DNA from: Streptomyces nitrosporeus | Lineage (GTDB): Bacteria > Actinomycetota > Actinomycetes > Streptomycetales > Streptomycetaceae | Direction of reading: 5' to 3' | DNA: 64,000 nt | NCBI RefSeq assembly: GCF_008704555.1 | Contig: NZ_CP023702.1 | Coordinates: 2,728,001 to 2,792,000, forward strand | In this document: in pieces, positions 17,292 through 27,390 of the stretch | How positions within the stretch are numbered: position 1 is the stretch's first letter | How the letters are laid out: every line of letters begins with the position of its first letter | Made by a program: the position numbers and the translations under genes | Notes under the pieces: generated by a model | Told to the model about the DNA's origin: nothing | Seen by the model: only the letters and a program-made list of their open reading frames with translations | Databases searched by the model: none

Positions 17292-19118
17292 TCAGCCCAG
17301 GCGCTGGACCAGGGCGTGGTACTCGTCCCACAGCTCCTTCGGCGTGTGGTCGCCGAAGGTGTTGAAGTGGCCGGGGATCAGCGCGGCCTCCTCCCGCCAG
17401 ACCTCCTTGTCGACCTTGAGCAGGAAGTCCAGGTCCGACTCGCTCAGTTCCAGGCCCTCGGTGTCCAGGGACTCCCGCGTCGGCAGGATGCCGATGGGGG
17501 TCTCGACACCTTCGGCCTTGCCTTCGAGGCGCTCGACGATCCACTTCAGGACGCGGCTGTTCTCACCGAAGCCCGGCCACACGAAGTCACCCGCGTCGTT
17601 CTTGCGGAACCAGTTGACGTAGTAGATCTTGGGGAGCTTCGTCCGGTCGGCCTTGTCGTTGCCGACGGTGACCCAGTGCTTCATGTAGTCGCCCATGTTG
17701 TAGCCGCAGAACGGCAGCATGGCGAACGGGTCGCGGCGCAGCTCGCCGACCTTGCCCTCGGCGGCAGCGGTCTTCTCGGACGCGACGTTGGCGCCGAGGA
17801 AGACACCGTGCTGCCAGGTGAAGGACTCGGTGACCAGCGGGACGGCGGAGGCGCGCCGGCCGCCGAAGAGGATGGCCGAGATCGGCACCCCCCTGGGGTC
17901 CTCCCACTCCGGGGCGATGGTCGGGCACTGGCCGGCCGGGACCGTGAAGCGGGCGTTGGGGTGGGCGGCGGGCGTGCCGGACTCGGGCGTCCAGTCGTTG
18001 CCCTTCCAGTCCGTGAGGTGCGCGGGCGCCTCCTCGGTCATGCCCTCCCACCACACGTCGCCGTCGTCGGTGAGCGCGACGTTGGTGAAGACGGAGTTGC
18101 CCCACATGGTCTTCATGGCGTTGGCGTTGGTGTGCTCGCCGGTGCCGGGCGCGACACCGAAGAAGCCCGCCTCGGGGTTGATCGCGTACAGCCGGCCGTC
18201 CTCGCCGAACCGCATCCAGGCGATGTCGTCGCCGATGGTCTCGACGGTCCAGCCGGGGATCGTGGGCTCCAGCATGGCGAGGTTGGTCTTGCCGCAGGCG
18301 CTCGGGAAGGCGGCGGCGACGTACTTGCTCTCCCCGCGCGGCGGCGTCAGCTTGAGGATCAGCATGTGCTCGGCGAGCCAGCCCTCGTCGCGGGCCATGA
18401 CGGAGGCGATGCGCAGCGCGTAGCACTTCTTGCCGAGCAGGGCGTTGCCGCCGTAGCCGGAGCCGTAGGACCAGATCTCGCGGTCCTCGGGGAAGTGCGA
18501 GATGTACTTGGTGGAGTTGCACGGCCACGGGACGTCGGCCTCGCCCTCGGCGAGGGGGGCGCCGAGGGTGTGGACCGCCTTGACGAAGAAGCCGTCGGTG
18601 CCGAGTTCGTCCAGGACGGCCTGTCCCATGCGGGTCATGGTGCGCATCGAGGCGGCGACGTACGCGGAGTCGGTGAGCTCCACGCCGATCGCGGAGAGCG
18701 GGGAGCCGAGGGGGCCCATGCAGAAGGGGACGACGTACATGGTGCGGCCGCGCATGGCGCCGCGGAAGATGCCCTGCTCACCGGTGAAGAGGGCCCGCAT
18801 CTCGGCGGGGGCCTTCCAGTGGTTCGTGGGGCCCGCGTCCTCCTCCTTCTCGGAGCAGATGAAGGTGCGGTCCTCGACGCGGGCGACGTCGCTCGGGTCG
18901 GACGCGGCGTAGTACGAGTTCGGGCGCTTGCCCGGGTCCAGTTCGGTGAAGGTGCCCTTCGCGACGAGCTCCTCGCACAGGCGCTCGTACTCGGCCTCGG
19001 AACCGTCGCACCAGACCACGCGGTCCGGCTCGGTGATGGCTGCGATCTCGTCCACCCAGGAGGCGAGCTCCTGGTGGGCGGTGGGAACAGTGAGGGGAGC
19101 CGCGATGTCGCGCGCCAC
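17292..19118 (-). CDS. pckG: Phosphoenolpyruvate carboxykinase (GTP)
   Basis: A 608-residue cytosolic GTP-type PEP carboxykinase, full length. It interconverts oxaloacetate plus GTP with PEP, CO2 and GDP, the gluconeogenic entry point. The P-loop PSACGKTN with the reactive Cys275 is present. Other family motifs are [15 protein letters not shown], the [22 protein letters not shown] segment and the nucleotide-binding [10 protein letters not shown]. The GTG at 19118 has AAGGAG seven bases upstream. It is a single-gene transcript ending in the hairpin at 17071-17107. Confidence 0.97.
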   Translation of the reverse strand: MARDIAAPLTVPTAHQELASWVDEIAAITEPDRVVWCDGSEAEYERLCEELVAKGTFTELDPGKRPNSYYAASDPSDVARVEDRTFICSEKEEDAGPTNHWKAPAEMRALFTGEQGIFRGAMRGRTMYVVPFCMGPLGSPLSAIGVELTDSAYVAASMRTMTRMGQAVLDELGTDGFFVKAVHTLGAPLAEGEADVPWPCNSTKYISHFPEDREIWSYGSGYGGNALLGKKCYALRIASVMARDEGWLAEHMLILKLTPPRGESKYVAAAFPSACGKTNLAMLEPTIPGWTVETIGDDIAWMRFGEDGRLYAINPEAGFFGVAPGTGEHTNANAMKTMWGNSVFTNVALTDDGDVWWEGMTEEAPAHLTDWKGNDWTPESGTPAAHPNARFTVPAGQCPTIAPEWEDPRGVPISAILFGGRRASAVPLVTESFTWQHGVFLGANVASEKTAAAEGKVGELRRDPFAMLPFCGYNMGDYMKHWVTVGNDKADRTKLPKIYYVNWFRKNDAGDFVWPGFGENSRVLKWIVERLEGKAEGVETPIGILPTRESLDTEGLELSESDLDFLLKVDKEVWREEAALIPGHFNTFGDHTPKELWDEYHALVQRLG

Positions 19119-19327
19119 GATCGCTCCTTGTGGGAGTGGGTGTCTGGTGAAGAGGCCCCGTGGGGGCTGCGGCCCGGATGCTGCTCCCCCGACCCCTGGC
19201 GCTCATCCGGTGCCGACCGCACTCATTTGATGTTCCGCTGTTCGCGCCCATATGTCCAGGGGGCCGCACACTTGAGCAGACGTGAGCATCGCCACTCCCG
19301 TCCGCCCTCCGGGAGGCCGCGGATAGC

Positions 19328-20023
19328 ATGGCGGGCATGACCTCCGCCGCCGAAGTCTCCGGGCCCGTCGAGCTCACCGATCCCGTTCCCGTGAAGCCGA
19401 GACTGCGCGGCTGGCTGCACGCCGGCATGTTCCCGGCCGTACTCGTCGCCGGCATCGCCCTGATCGCCCTCACCGACAGCACCCGCGCCCGGATCGCCTG
19501 CGCGGTCTACGTCCTCACGGCCTGTCTGCTGTTCGGCGTGAGCGCCGTGTACCACCGGGGCACCTGGGGCCCGCGGGGCGAGGCGGTACTGCGCCGGCTC
19601 GACCACGCGAACATCTTCCTGATCATCGCGGGCACCTACACCCCCCTCACGATGCTCCTGCTGCCGGAGTCCACCGGGCAGCCGCTCATGTGGGCGGTCT
19701 GGGGCGCGGCCACGGCCGGCATCGCCTTCCGGGTGTTCTGGGTGGGCGCGCCCCGCTGGCTCTACACCCCGTGCTACATCGCCATGGGCTGGGCCGCGGT
19801 GTTCTTCCTGCCGGACTTCATGCGCACCGGCGGCATCGCGGTGCTGGTCCTCGTCGTCGTCGGCGGACTGCTCTACAGCGCGGGCGGCGTGATCTACGGC
19901 ATCAAGCGGCCGAACCCCTCACCCCGCTGGTTCGGCTTCCACGAGGTCTTCCACTCGCTGACGCTGGCCGCGTTCGTCACCCATTACGTCGGCATCTCGC
20001 TGGTCGCCTACCAGCACGGCTGA
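19328..20023 (+). CDS. trhA: TrhA/hemolysin III family membrane protein
   Basis: A 231-residue protein with seven hydrophobic segments, the PAQR/hemolysin III fold. Conserved metal-site residues are visible in VSAVYHRGTW, RLDHANIFLIIAGTYTPL and WFGFHEVFHSLTLAAFVTHY. Bacterial TrhA has been linked to membrane homeostasis; the hemolysin name is historical. The start at 19328 or at the third codon-position ATG 19337 cannot be separated. It is divergent from pckG and followed by a strong terminator. Confidence 0.88.
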   Translation: MAGMTSAAEVSGPVELTDPVPVKPRLRGWLHAGMFPAVLVAGIALIALTDSTRARIACAVYVLTACLLFGVSAVYHRGTWGPRGEAVLRRLDHANIFLIIAGTYTPLTMLLLPESTGQPLMWAVWGAATAGIAFRVFWVGAPRWLYTPCYIAMGWAAVFFLPDFMRTGGIAVLVLVVVGGLLYSAGGVIYGIKRPNPSPRWFGFHEVFHSLTLAAFVTHYVGISLVAYQHG

Positions 20024-20040
20024 ACCGTCTCCCGTACGAC

Positions 20041-20074
20041 GCGAAGGGCCCGGCCACCCGGCCGGGCCCTTCGC
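20041..20074. terminator. Bidirectional terminator
   Basis: Perfect 15-bp arms (20041-20055, 20060-20074) with the loop ACCC, 18 bases past the trhA stop and before the convergent DUF255 gene. A short direct repeat of CACTCAGCCGTTCAGCCG follows at 20082-20140. Confidence 0.85.
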
Positions 20075-20132
20075 CGTACCCCACTCAGCCGTTCAGCCGT
20101 ACGTCCGCACCCCCACTCAGCCGTTCAGCCGT

Positions 20133-22154
20133 TCAGCCGCCCAGCTTCCGGGCCAGTTCCGCCGCGTCCGTCGTCGGCGCGTCGCACACGAAGTGCCGGC
20201 AGACGTACGCGGTCGGGGCCCCGCCCACCAGCGGCCGGTCCACCAGCAGCGGGAACTCCGCGGCGCCCTCGGCGCCCTCGCCCACGGCCACCACCGCGCC
20301 CGGGGCGCGCCCGAGCAGCGCCGTCCGGTGCAGCTCCCCGCCGACCGGGCCGGCCACCGCCACCTCGCGCGGCCCGTCGACCAGGGCTTCGGCGACCGCC
20401 AGCCCCCAGCCGATGAAGCGGGGCGCCTTCGGGCCCAGCGCCTTCACCACCCCGAGCGCCCCCTCGGCCGCCGCCCGGTGCGCCTCCGATCCGGTGTGCG
20501 CGGCGTATGAGAGGAGGGCGCCGGCCGCGGCGGTCCAGCCGGCCGGGGTGGCGTTGTCGGTGGGGTCCTGGGGCCGGCGGATCAGCTGCTCGGCGTCGTC
20601 GGCGGTGTCGTACAGCTGTCCGCCCTCGCCGGTGAAGCGCTCCAGCACGATGTCCAGCATGAATCCGGCGAACTCCAGCCAGGCGCCCTCACCCGTGACC
20701 GAGGCGAGCGCGAGGAAGCCCTCGGCCACGTCGCCGTAGTCCTCCAGCACCCCGGCGTTGTCCCCGGCCCGGCCGTCCTTGGAGGTACGGCAGAGGCGGG
20801 CGGTGTCACCCATGTGGAGGCGCACCAGCAGATCGGCGGCCTCGGTGGCCCGCTCGACGAGGTCGGGCCGCCCGAAGCAGGCGCCGGTCTCGGCGAGCGC
20901 GGCGACGGCCAGCCCGTTCCAGGCGGCGACGATCTTGTCGTCGCGTTCGGGCCGCACCCGCCGCTCACGCGCGGCGAGGAGCCGGGCCCGTACGTCCGCG
21001 ACCCGCGCCGGGTCCTCGTCCGGTCCCGCCGCGGCGAGCCGGAGCACGGAGGAGCCCTCCTCGAAGGTGCCCTCCTCGGTGACGCCGAAGTATCCGGCGG
21101 CGAACTCCGCGTCCTCCTCCCCCAGCGCCTCCCGCAGCTGGGCCGGCGTCCAGACGTAGTAGGCGCCCTCGACGTGCCGGCCCTGCGCGTCCTCGCTGTC
21201 GGCGTCCAGCGCGGAGGCGAACCCGCCCTCGGCGGTACGCAGTTCACGCACCATGAAGTCGGCCGTCTCCAGGGCGACCCGGCGCGCCAGGTCCGAACCG
21301 GTGGCCCGCCACAGGTGGGTGTAGACGCGGCACAGCAGGGCGTTGTCGTAGAGCATCTTCTCGAAGTGCGGCACGACCCACTCGCGGTCCACCGAGTACC
21401 GGGCGAACCCGCCGCCGAGCTGGTCGTAGATCCCGCCCCCGGCCATCGCCGCACAGGTGTCAACCGCCATCTCCAGGGCGCCCTCGGACCCCGTACGGGC
21501 GTGATGGCGCAGCAGGAACTCGATCGTCATGGACGGCGGGAACTTGGGCGCACCGCCGAATCCGCCGTGCTTCTCGTCGTAGTCCCGGGTCAGCCGCAGC
21601 AGCGCCTGGGCCAGTTCCGCCTCACCGGGCACGCCGTCGCCGCCGTGGGCCAGGGAGCGGCCCGCGAGGTCGGCGACGATACGCCCGGCGACCTCGGCGA
21701 CCTCCTCCCGCCGGTCGCTCCAGGCGGCCCGGACACCTTCGAGTACCTGCCGGAAGGAGGGCATGCCGTGACGGGGCTCGGGCGGGAAGTACGTGCCGAA
21801 GTAGAAGGGTTCACCGTCCGCGGTCAGGAACACGGTCATCGGCCAGCCCCCCTGACCGGTCGCCGCCTGGACGGCCTCCATGTACACGGCGTCGACGTCG
21901 GGCCGCTCCTCCCGGTCGACCTTGACCGGCACGAAGTGCGCGTTCAGGTAGGCGGCGGTCTCCGCGTCCTCGAAGGACTCGTGGGCCATGACGTGGCACC
22001 AGTGGCAACTGGCGTACCCGACGCTCAGCAGGACGGGTACGTCGCGGCGCCTGGCCTCCTCGAACGCCTCGGGCGACCACGGCCACCAGTCGACCGGGTT
22101 GTCCGCGTGCTGGAGGAGGTACGGGGAGGTGGTCTGCGCAAGTCGGTTGGCCAT
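20133..22154 (-). CDS. DUF255 thioredoxin-domain protein (YyaL/SPATA20-like)
   Basis: A 673-residue protein with an N-terminal thioredoxin-like DUF255 domain (about 1-165). It carries [17 protein letters not shown], the redox-like motif ASCHWCHVM (CxxC) and [21 protein letters not shown]. An (alpha/alpha)6-barrel glycoside-hydrolase-like part with [18 protein letters not shown] follows to the C-terminus. The architecture matches the widespread YyaL/SPATA20 family, whose biochemical role is unsettled. Start 22154 gives the conserved MANRLAQ N-terminus; ATG 22163 is an alternative. Confidence 0.92.
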   Translation of the reverse strand: MANRLAQTTSPYLLQHADNPVDWWPWSPEAFEEARRRDVPVLLSVGYASCHWCHVMAHESFEDAETAAYLNAHFVPVKVDREERPDVDAVYMEAVQAATGQGGWPMTVFLTADGEPFYFGTYFPPEPRHGMPSFRQVLEGVRAAWSDRREEVAEVAGRIVADLAGRSLAHGGDGVPGEAELAQALLRLTRDYDEKHGGFGGAPKFPPSMTIEFLLRHHARTGSEGALEMAVDTCAAMAGGGIYDQLGGGFARYSVDREWVVPHFEKMLYDNALLCRVYTHLWRATGSDLARRVALETADFMVRELRTAEGGFASALDADSEDAQGRHVEGAYYVWTPAQLREALGEEDAEFAAGYFGVTEEGTFEEGSSVLRLAAAGPDEDPARVADVRARLLAARERRVRPERDDKIVAAWNGLAVAALAETGACFGRPDLVERATEAADLLVRLHMGDTARLCRTSKDGRAGDNAGVLEDYGDVAEGFLALASVTGEGAWLEFAGFMLDIVLERFTGEGGQLYDTADDAEQLIRRPQDPTDNATPAGWTAAAGALLSYAAHTGSEAHRAAAEGALGVVKALGPKAPRFIGWGLAVAEALVDGPREVAVAGPVGGELHRTALLGRAPGAVVAVGEGAEGAAEFPLLVDRPLVGGAPTAYVCRHFVCDAPTTDAAELARKLGG

Positions 22155-22352
22155 GGCCCCCATCCTCGCGCACCCTCCCCCACGGGAGCCGCGCGCCACG
22201 GGGCGGGGTGCCGTCCTCGCGTGTGCGGCCCCGGCCGGCTCGGGCGGTCGTGTTCCCGCGCTCCGCACCCGTGTGGCGTTCCCGCAGCTCGGGCCCCGTG
22301 GACTGGCGCGCGCCCTCGGCGCCGCAGCACGGCAAGGGCGCCCGGGCCGGTC

Positions 22353-23171
22353 TCAGCCGCGCAGCCGTCGTACCAGGCCGAGCCACCCGGTGGCGGGCCC
22401 CTCGCGGTCCGCGACGGGGCGGGTGGCGGCGCGGGCCTCCAGGTAGGCGTGGTCGCCGAACCGCAGCACCGCGGCGGCGAGCACCGGGCCGGGGTCCCGG
22501 TCGAGTGCGGCCGCCTCGTCGCCCGCCGGGTCCGGCCCGGCGGCGAGGTACGCCTCCTTCAGTCCTTCCCGGGCCCGGTCCGTCAGTGAGGCCGCGCCGC
22601 CGGGGGTGAGGCCCAGCAGGGTGCCCGCCGTCGTGGCGGGTTCCTGTTCCACGAAGGTGTGCCAGAGGGCCGCCCGCCACCGCTCGGGCAGGGAATGGAA
22701 GGCGGCCGCCGCCGGGCCGTGCCCTTCCGGCCGCGTACCGCGGGGTCCGGCCGCCGCGGCTTTCTCCCGGCGGGCCCCGGCGTCCAGCCAGGCCCCGAAG
22801 GCGGGGGCGAGGTCGACCCGCCTGGCCTGGCCGGCCCAGTCGGCGGCGGTGTCGCGTACGGCCGTCAGCAGCCAGGGCCGCCAGGCGTCGACGGGGCCGC
22901 CCCGGCCGGTCCGGGCGGCCTGTACCGCGCGGTCGAACGCCTCACCGGCGAGGTCCTGGGCGGTCTGCGTGTCGCGGCAGCAGATCCCCGCGTACACGAG
23001 CGCGGCGGGGGCGTGCCGGCTGCGGAGCTTCTCCACCGCACCGGGGTCCCCGCCGTCGCGGATCGCCGCGGCCAGCAGTGCGTCGGCCCGCTCGTCCACC
23101 ATGTCCCCGGCCCGGTGCCGGCCGGGGCCGCCGCTTCTTCGGGCCCTGCCGTCGTTGCCCCACTCGCTCAT
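22353..23171 (-). CDS. Sigma-70-like (ECF-type) protein
   Basis: A 272-residue protein with a weak ECF layout. Region 2-like sequence (about 35-110; CRDTQTAQDLAGEAFDRAV) and a region 4-like helix-turn-helix (about 165-215; FHSLPERWRAALWHTFVEQE, then LLGLTPGGAASLTDRAREGL) are recognisable. An Ala/Asp-rich C-terminal tail follows. Divergence from the sigma consensus is strong, so it may be a regulator rather than a working sigma factor. The start at 23171 is uncertain (ATG 23102 is possible). It is divergent from the STAND/TPR ATPase gene across 142 bp, and the pair may be functionally linked. Confidence 0.65.
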   Translation of the reverse strand: MSEWGNDGRARRSGGPGRHRAGDMVDERADALLAAAIRDGGDPGAVEKLRSRHAPAALVYAGICCRDTQTAQDLAGEAFDRAVQAARTGRGGPVDAWRPWLLTAVRDTAADWAGQARRVDLAPAFGAWLDAGARREKAAAAGPRGTRPEGHGPAAAAFHSLPERWRAALWHTFVEQEPATTAGTLLGLTPGGAASLTDRAREGLKEAYLAAGPDPAGDEAAALDRDPGPVLAAAVLRFGDHAYLEARAATRPVADREGPATGWLGLVRRLRG

Positions 23172-23313
23172 GTTCCCGCACTCCGCCTCGTCGCGATTTC
23201 CCGCCGCGCAGTCTCGCAGACTCCCTGTCGCCGGGGCGCCCGAGGAAGGAGACTGGACCGTCCACGTGACGGATCCGGCCCCGGCCGGACGAGGGGCGGG
23301 ACGAGGGGGACGC

Positions 23314-26300
23314 ATGGACATGCGGGACAGCCATCGGGCCGAAGCCGAACGGTTGCTGGCGCGGGCCGTGGAGGAGGAGGCACGGCGCACCGGCGGGCGT
23401 ACCGACGCCGCAGCCCTGATGGCGCGGGCGCGGGGCGCCCTGGAGACCATCGCGGCGGGCGCGGCCGAGGAGTACGCCGCGTACACGCGGGCGCTGGACG
23501 AGGCCGGCGCGGGACAGCAGCCGCTGTCGCGGCGCTTCAGCAAGGCATCTCTGGGAACTCCCCTGCTGGTGACGGGTGTCGCCGCGGCTGCGGCCTTCGG
23601 GGCGGATCTGGCGCTGGGGACGGCGACCGGGCTCGCGTTCGGCGCCGGTGCCGTCGTCGCGGTCGCCGGCACCACCGCGACCGTCGCCCGGGTGACCGCC
23701 GCGCACTGGCCCGCCGCGCACCGCAGGGCGGCCGAGCTGGGCCGGCCCGGGGGCCCCGAACAGCTGCGGCTGCAGTGGCTGGCGGCTCTGGAGGTCCGGG
23801 GGATATGCCCTTATCTCGACCAGCAGCGGATGCTGGCCGCCGCTTCCCGCCCCCCGAAGAAGTCCGAGGCCGCCCCGGTCGGCCGGCTGCGGGGCAAGGA
23901 CCGCAGTGCGGCCGCCCGCACCCGGTCGGTGCTGGAGCGTTCCTTCGGCCATCTGCCTTCCGCCGAGGGGCTGTTCGCGGGCCGCCGCGAGGAGCTGGGG
24001 CAGATCACCCGGTGGGTGCACGCGGCCCGTGCCGCGACGGACACCCGGCCCACCGTGGTCGTCCTGCACGGGCCGCCCGGTTCGGGCCGCACCACCCTCG
24101 CCGTACGGGCGGCGCACGCGCTGCGGGACCAGTTCCGGGGGGCCTGCGTGGTCGATCTGCGCGGTGACGTCGCGGGCGAGGCGCCGCTGCGGACCCGGGA
24201 CGCCCTGCTGCACCTGCTGAACCGGCTGGGCGCGCCCCGGGAGCAGTTGCTCTTCCGGGAGCGGTCCACCGACCGGCAGCAGGTGCGGCGGCTGAGCGAG
24301 CTGTACCACCAGCACCTCACCGGTGTACCGGTGGTGATCGTCCTCGACGACGCGACCGACGGGGCCCAGGTCGGCGCGCTCCTGCCGGAGGGTTCCGACA
24401 GCCTGGTGCTGGTCACCTGCCGTGCGCCGCTCGCGCTGCCCGACGGCCTGCCGGCCCGGGTGCACCTGCTGCCGGTGGGCGCCCTCGACACGGCGGGTGC
24501 CGAGGAGCTGCTGCGGGAGACGGCCGAGGAGGAGAAGGGGCCGTACGACTACCCGTCCACGGACGCCGTCGTCCGGCTCTGCGGCGGCCTGCCCCTGGCA
24601 CTGGGGGTGGCGGGTTCCTCGCTGGGGGCGCGTACCCGGGCCGAACTGGCGGCCGGGCTGGTCGCGTACGACACGGCGGGCCCCGTGGAACGTGCCCTGT
24701 GGCTGCGCTACACCGACCAGTCCGAGCAGGGCCGCCGGCTGCTGCGCCGCCTGGCCCTGGCCGGGCGGGCCAGCCTGGGGGCCGCCGCCGCGGCGTCCTT
24801 GCTGTCCGCCGGCGAGCAGGAGGCCGGCCGGCTGCTGGAGGCACTGGCACGGTCCGGGCTGCTCTCCCATGTGCGGGGTTCCCGCTACCGGCTGCACGAC
24901 CTGGTACGGGAGTTCGCGCAGGCCCGTCTGCTCGACGAGGAGCCGGCCGCGGAGCGCACCGCCGCGCAGGAGCGTCTCGTGACGAACTACGCCGAGCTGG
25001 CGGACGCCGTGATCCGCATGGTGGACGGCAAGATGTCCACCCGTGCCGGGCAGTTCGGCTCGCACGGCTTCGGTTCGCTGGACGCGGCGCTGCGCTGGCT
25101 GGACGGGGAGTCCAGCTTCATCACCGCGGCGCTGCGGAACGCGGAGGGTGTCGACCAGGGGGCCGTGCTCCATCTGCTGGGCGCCCTGTGCGACTACTGC
25201 CTGCTCCGCGGCGACCTGTACCGGCTCGGCGAGATCAGCGAGCTGACGCAGGCCGTGGACAAGGGGCTGCTGGAACGGTCGGTGCAGTGGCGTACGGGTA
25301 TCGCCGCCCGGCAGCTCGGTGAGCTGGACAAGGCGCGGGCCACCCTGTCCTCGGTCGTCGGGCTGTACCGGGAGGCGCAGAACGACGCGGGCGCCGCGCT
25401 GGCCCTGTGCTCGCTGGGCATCACCCTGCACCACCAGGGCAACCTCACCGAGGCGTCGGCCCGGCTGCGGGAGGCCATCGGCCTCCAGTCCTCCGACGAC
25501 CAGGCGGAGGACCGGGCCTGGTCGCTGCACGCCCTGGCCGCGGTGGAGCGTGACCGGGGCGACCTGGACGAGGCGCTGCGGCTGCTGGACACGGCGCTCG
25601 CCCTGCACCGGGAGGGCGAATCGCTGCACGGCGAGGCGTGGTCCCACTTCCAGCTCGGCCAGGTCTGCCTGCGGCTGGGGGAGGTGGCCCGCGCGGAGGA
25701 GGAGCTGACGACCGCCCTGGAGCTGTACGGCCGTACCCGGGACGAGCGGGGTGAGGCGTGGGCCCTGACCCAGCTGGCCCGCGCCCGGCTGCTGGACGGC
25801 GACCCGGCCCCGGCGGTGGAGGAGCTGCGGGCGGCCCTCGCCCGGCACCGGGCCAACGAGGACGCCCGCGGTGAGGCATGGACCCGCTACTACCTGGGGC
25901 AGGCCCTGGAGGAGGACGGCGACACCGATCAGGCGGTACGGGAGCTGGAACGGTCCCGCACGATGTTCTCCCGGATGCGTGACGTGTACGGGCTGGCGTG
26001 TGCCCGCCACCACTCGGGCCGGGCCACCCGCGACCAGCGGGCCGCGCAGACCGGGAACCTGCGCAACTCCGGTTTCGCCCGGCAGCTCCTGATGGACGCC
26101 CGCGCCGACTTCCGGCGGATCGGGGTGGCCCACGGGGAGGCGTGGTCCTGCCTGGAGCTGGCCCTGGTCGACGGCGGCAACAACCGTACGGCGCAGGCCC
26201 TGGAGCTGTGCGACGAGGCCATCGGCCTGTTCGCCTCGTACGGCGACGCCCGGGGCGGCGACTGGGCCCGCTTCCTGCGCTGCACCCTGCTGCCGTACGC

Positions 26301-26535
26301 CTCGCCGGGCGGCAGCGAGGTGGGTACGGCGGTGGCCCGGCAGGAACTCGACGAGCTGCTGGAGGCCGGGCATCCGATGCGTGACGGCAAGCTGGAGGGC
26401 TGCGCGGAGGCGCTCCGGGTGGTGCTCGACCGGGGGGTGGACCTGGACGACGGCTGGCAGGCCTGGCGCCTCGGCCTCCTCCCGTCGCGGCACGCGCGCG
26501 AGATCATGGGCGTGCCGGTGAAGACCCGGCCGTGA
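23314..26535 (+). CDS. Membrane-associated STAND (NB-ARC) ATPase with TPR repeats
   Basis: A 1073-residue protein. Two adjacent hydrophobic helices (about 80-130; PLLVTGVAAAAAFGADLALG and following) suggest a membrane hairpin. The NTPase has P-loop HGPPGSGRTT (about 253-261), Walker B VVIVLDDA (about 339-346) and the plant-R-like GGLPLALGVAGSSLG motif. A winged-helix segment with RYRLHDLVREFA precedes at least seven TPR-like repeats (about 690-1000). It resembles AfsR/SARP ATPases but lacks their DNA-binding N-terminus. STAND proteins act as signal-triggered switches, and some act in phage defence; the role here is unknown. The ATG at 23314 follows GAGGGGG. Confidence 0.85.
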   Translation: MDMRDSHRAEAERLLARAVEEEARRTGGRTDAAALMARARGALETIAAGAAEEYAAYTRALDEAGAGQQPLSRRFSKASLGTPLLVTGVAAAAAFGADLALGTATGLAFGAGAVVAVAGTTATVARVTAAHWPAAHRRAAELGRPGGPEQLRLQWLAALEVRGICPYLDQQRMLAAASRPPKKSEAAPVGRLRGKDRSAAARTRSVLERSFGHLPSAEGLFAGRREELGQITRWVHAARAATDTRPTVVVLHGPPGSGRTTLAVRAAHALRDQFRGACVVDLRGDVAGEAPLRTRDALLHLLNRLGAPREQLLFRERSTDRQQVRRLSELYHQHLTGVPVVIVLDDATDGAQVGALLPEGSDSLVLVTCRAPLALPDGLPARVHLLPVGALDTAGAEELLRETAEEEKGPYDYPSTDAVVRLCGGLPLALGVAGSSLGARTRAELAAGLVAYDTAGPVERALWLRYTDQSEQGRRLLRRLALAGRASLGAAAAASLLSAGEQEAGRLLEALARSGLLSHVRGSRYRLHDLVREFAQARLLDEEPAAERTAAQERLVTNYAELADAVIRMVDGKMSTRAGQFGSHGFGSLDAALRWLDGESSFITAALRNAEGVDQGAVLHLLGALCDYCLLRGDLYRLGEISELTQAVDKGLLERSVQWRTGIAARQLGELDKARATLSSVVGLYREAQNDAGAALALCSLGITLHHQGNLTEASARLREAIGLQSSDDQAEDRAWSLHALAAVERDRGDLDEALRLLDTALALHREGESLHGEAWSHFQLGQVCLRLGEVARAEEELTTALELYGRTRDERGEAWALTQLARARLLDGDPAPAVEELRAALARHRANEDARGEAWTRYYLGQALEEDGDTDQAVRELERSRTMFSRMRDVYGLACARHHSGRATRDQRAAQTGNLRNSGFARQLLMDARADFRRIGVAHGEAWSCLELALVDGGNNRTAQALELCDEAIGLFASYGDARGGDWARFLRCTLLPYASPGGSEVGTAVARQELDELLEAGHPMRDGKLEGCAEALRVVLDRGVDLDDGWQAWRLGLLPSRHAREIMGVPVKTRP

Positions 26536-27147
26536 GCCGCGCGGGGCGGGGTGGCGGGGCGGGGGCCCTCCTGCGGGGCTGCGGTACGGCTCGGGGCGGC
26601 GGGGGCCGGTTCTGCGGGCCGGGCCCGCGGCTCGGGCGCGCTGTGCGGGGCGCGGGTGCGCTGTACCCGGGCGCAGGCGGCGGTGCGGGCCTGCCGGGGC
26701 GCGGGTAGCGGTACGGGCGGCGCGCGGGCCCGTTCCGCGGCTCGGGCGCGCTGTGCCGGGGCGCGGGCAGCGGTGCGGCTGCGCTGTACCCGGGCGCGGC
26801 CTGCGGTGCGGGCCTGCCGGGGTGCGGGGCGGGGCCCGGTGGGGCTGGGCGGGGCCGCTCCGGAGTGTCTCCTCGGGACCGGCGTGCCGCCCCGGACCCC
26901 GTGGAACCCTCTGCCTACGCCGGTCCCTGCGGGGGCCCTCCTGCGCGGCCCCGCCTCTGTCCCGTACGCGTCCTCCGGCCGGTGGCGCACCGGGCCCGGG
27001 GCGTGCGGGAGGGCCCCGCGGGGCGACGAACGGGTCCCGGGGTCCCGCGACGGGACCCCGCGCGTTCGCCGCCCGGGGGAGGCGCTCCGGAGGGCAGCCG
27101 GAAGCCCGGGGCCGCCTTGCGGTCCCCGCGCCACGGATGCCCGCCCC
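26536..27147. other. 612-bp GC-rich intergenic region
   Basis: No protein with coherent codon bias was found. It contains the duplicated block at 26626-26827. GC-rich hairpin-capable runs near 27040-27110 may terminate the convergent transcripts. Confidence 0.6.
26626..26827. repeat. Imperfect direct repeat of about 80-90 bp
   Basis: Copy 1 (26626-26705) and copy 2 (26736-26827) share CGCGGCTCGGGCGCGCTGTG, GCGCTGTACCCGGGCGC and GGTGCGGGCCTGCCGGGG in the same order, with small insertions in copy 2. Non-coding. Confidence 0.75.
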
Positions 27148-27390
27148 CTACTTGGCGGGGGCCGCCTTCTCCTCGGATGCCGCCTGGGTGGCGGCCGGGT
27201 CCGGGGCCTCCTCGAAGTCGACCTTGGCCATGTGGCGGTTCATTGACTTCATCAGGAACCACACCCCCACGGCGAGTGCCGCGAAGACGAGGAAACCGAG
27301 GACGCCGGGGGTGACCTTGTTCTTGTCGAGCTCGTCGGCGGCGAGTGGGACGAGGTGCGTCAATGCCTGGGTCGCGTACATATCAGGCAT
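27148..27390 (-). CDS. Small single-pass membrane protein downstream of mca
   Basis: An 80-residue protein. A short N-terminus is followed by a membrane helix (GVLGFLVFAALAVGVWFLMK, about 29-48) and a charged, Ala/Glu/Lys-rich cytoplasmic tail. Its ATG at 27390 lies inside the end of mca (8-base overlap); ATG 27381 is an alternative. It is therefore translationally coupled to mca. I recall a similar small gene after mca in other streptomycetes. Function unknown. Confidence 0.75.
   Translation of the reverse strand: MPDMYATQALTHLVPLAADELDKNKVTPGVLGFLVFAALAVGVWFLMKSMNRHMAKVDFEEAPDPAATQAASEEKAAPAK

Noticed and set aside
22942..26493. 1183-codon minus-strand frame opposite the STAND ATPase
   Set aside because: Antisense shadow; Gln/Arg/Pro-rich low-complexity product.
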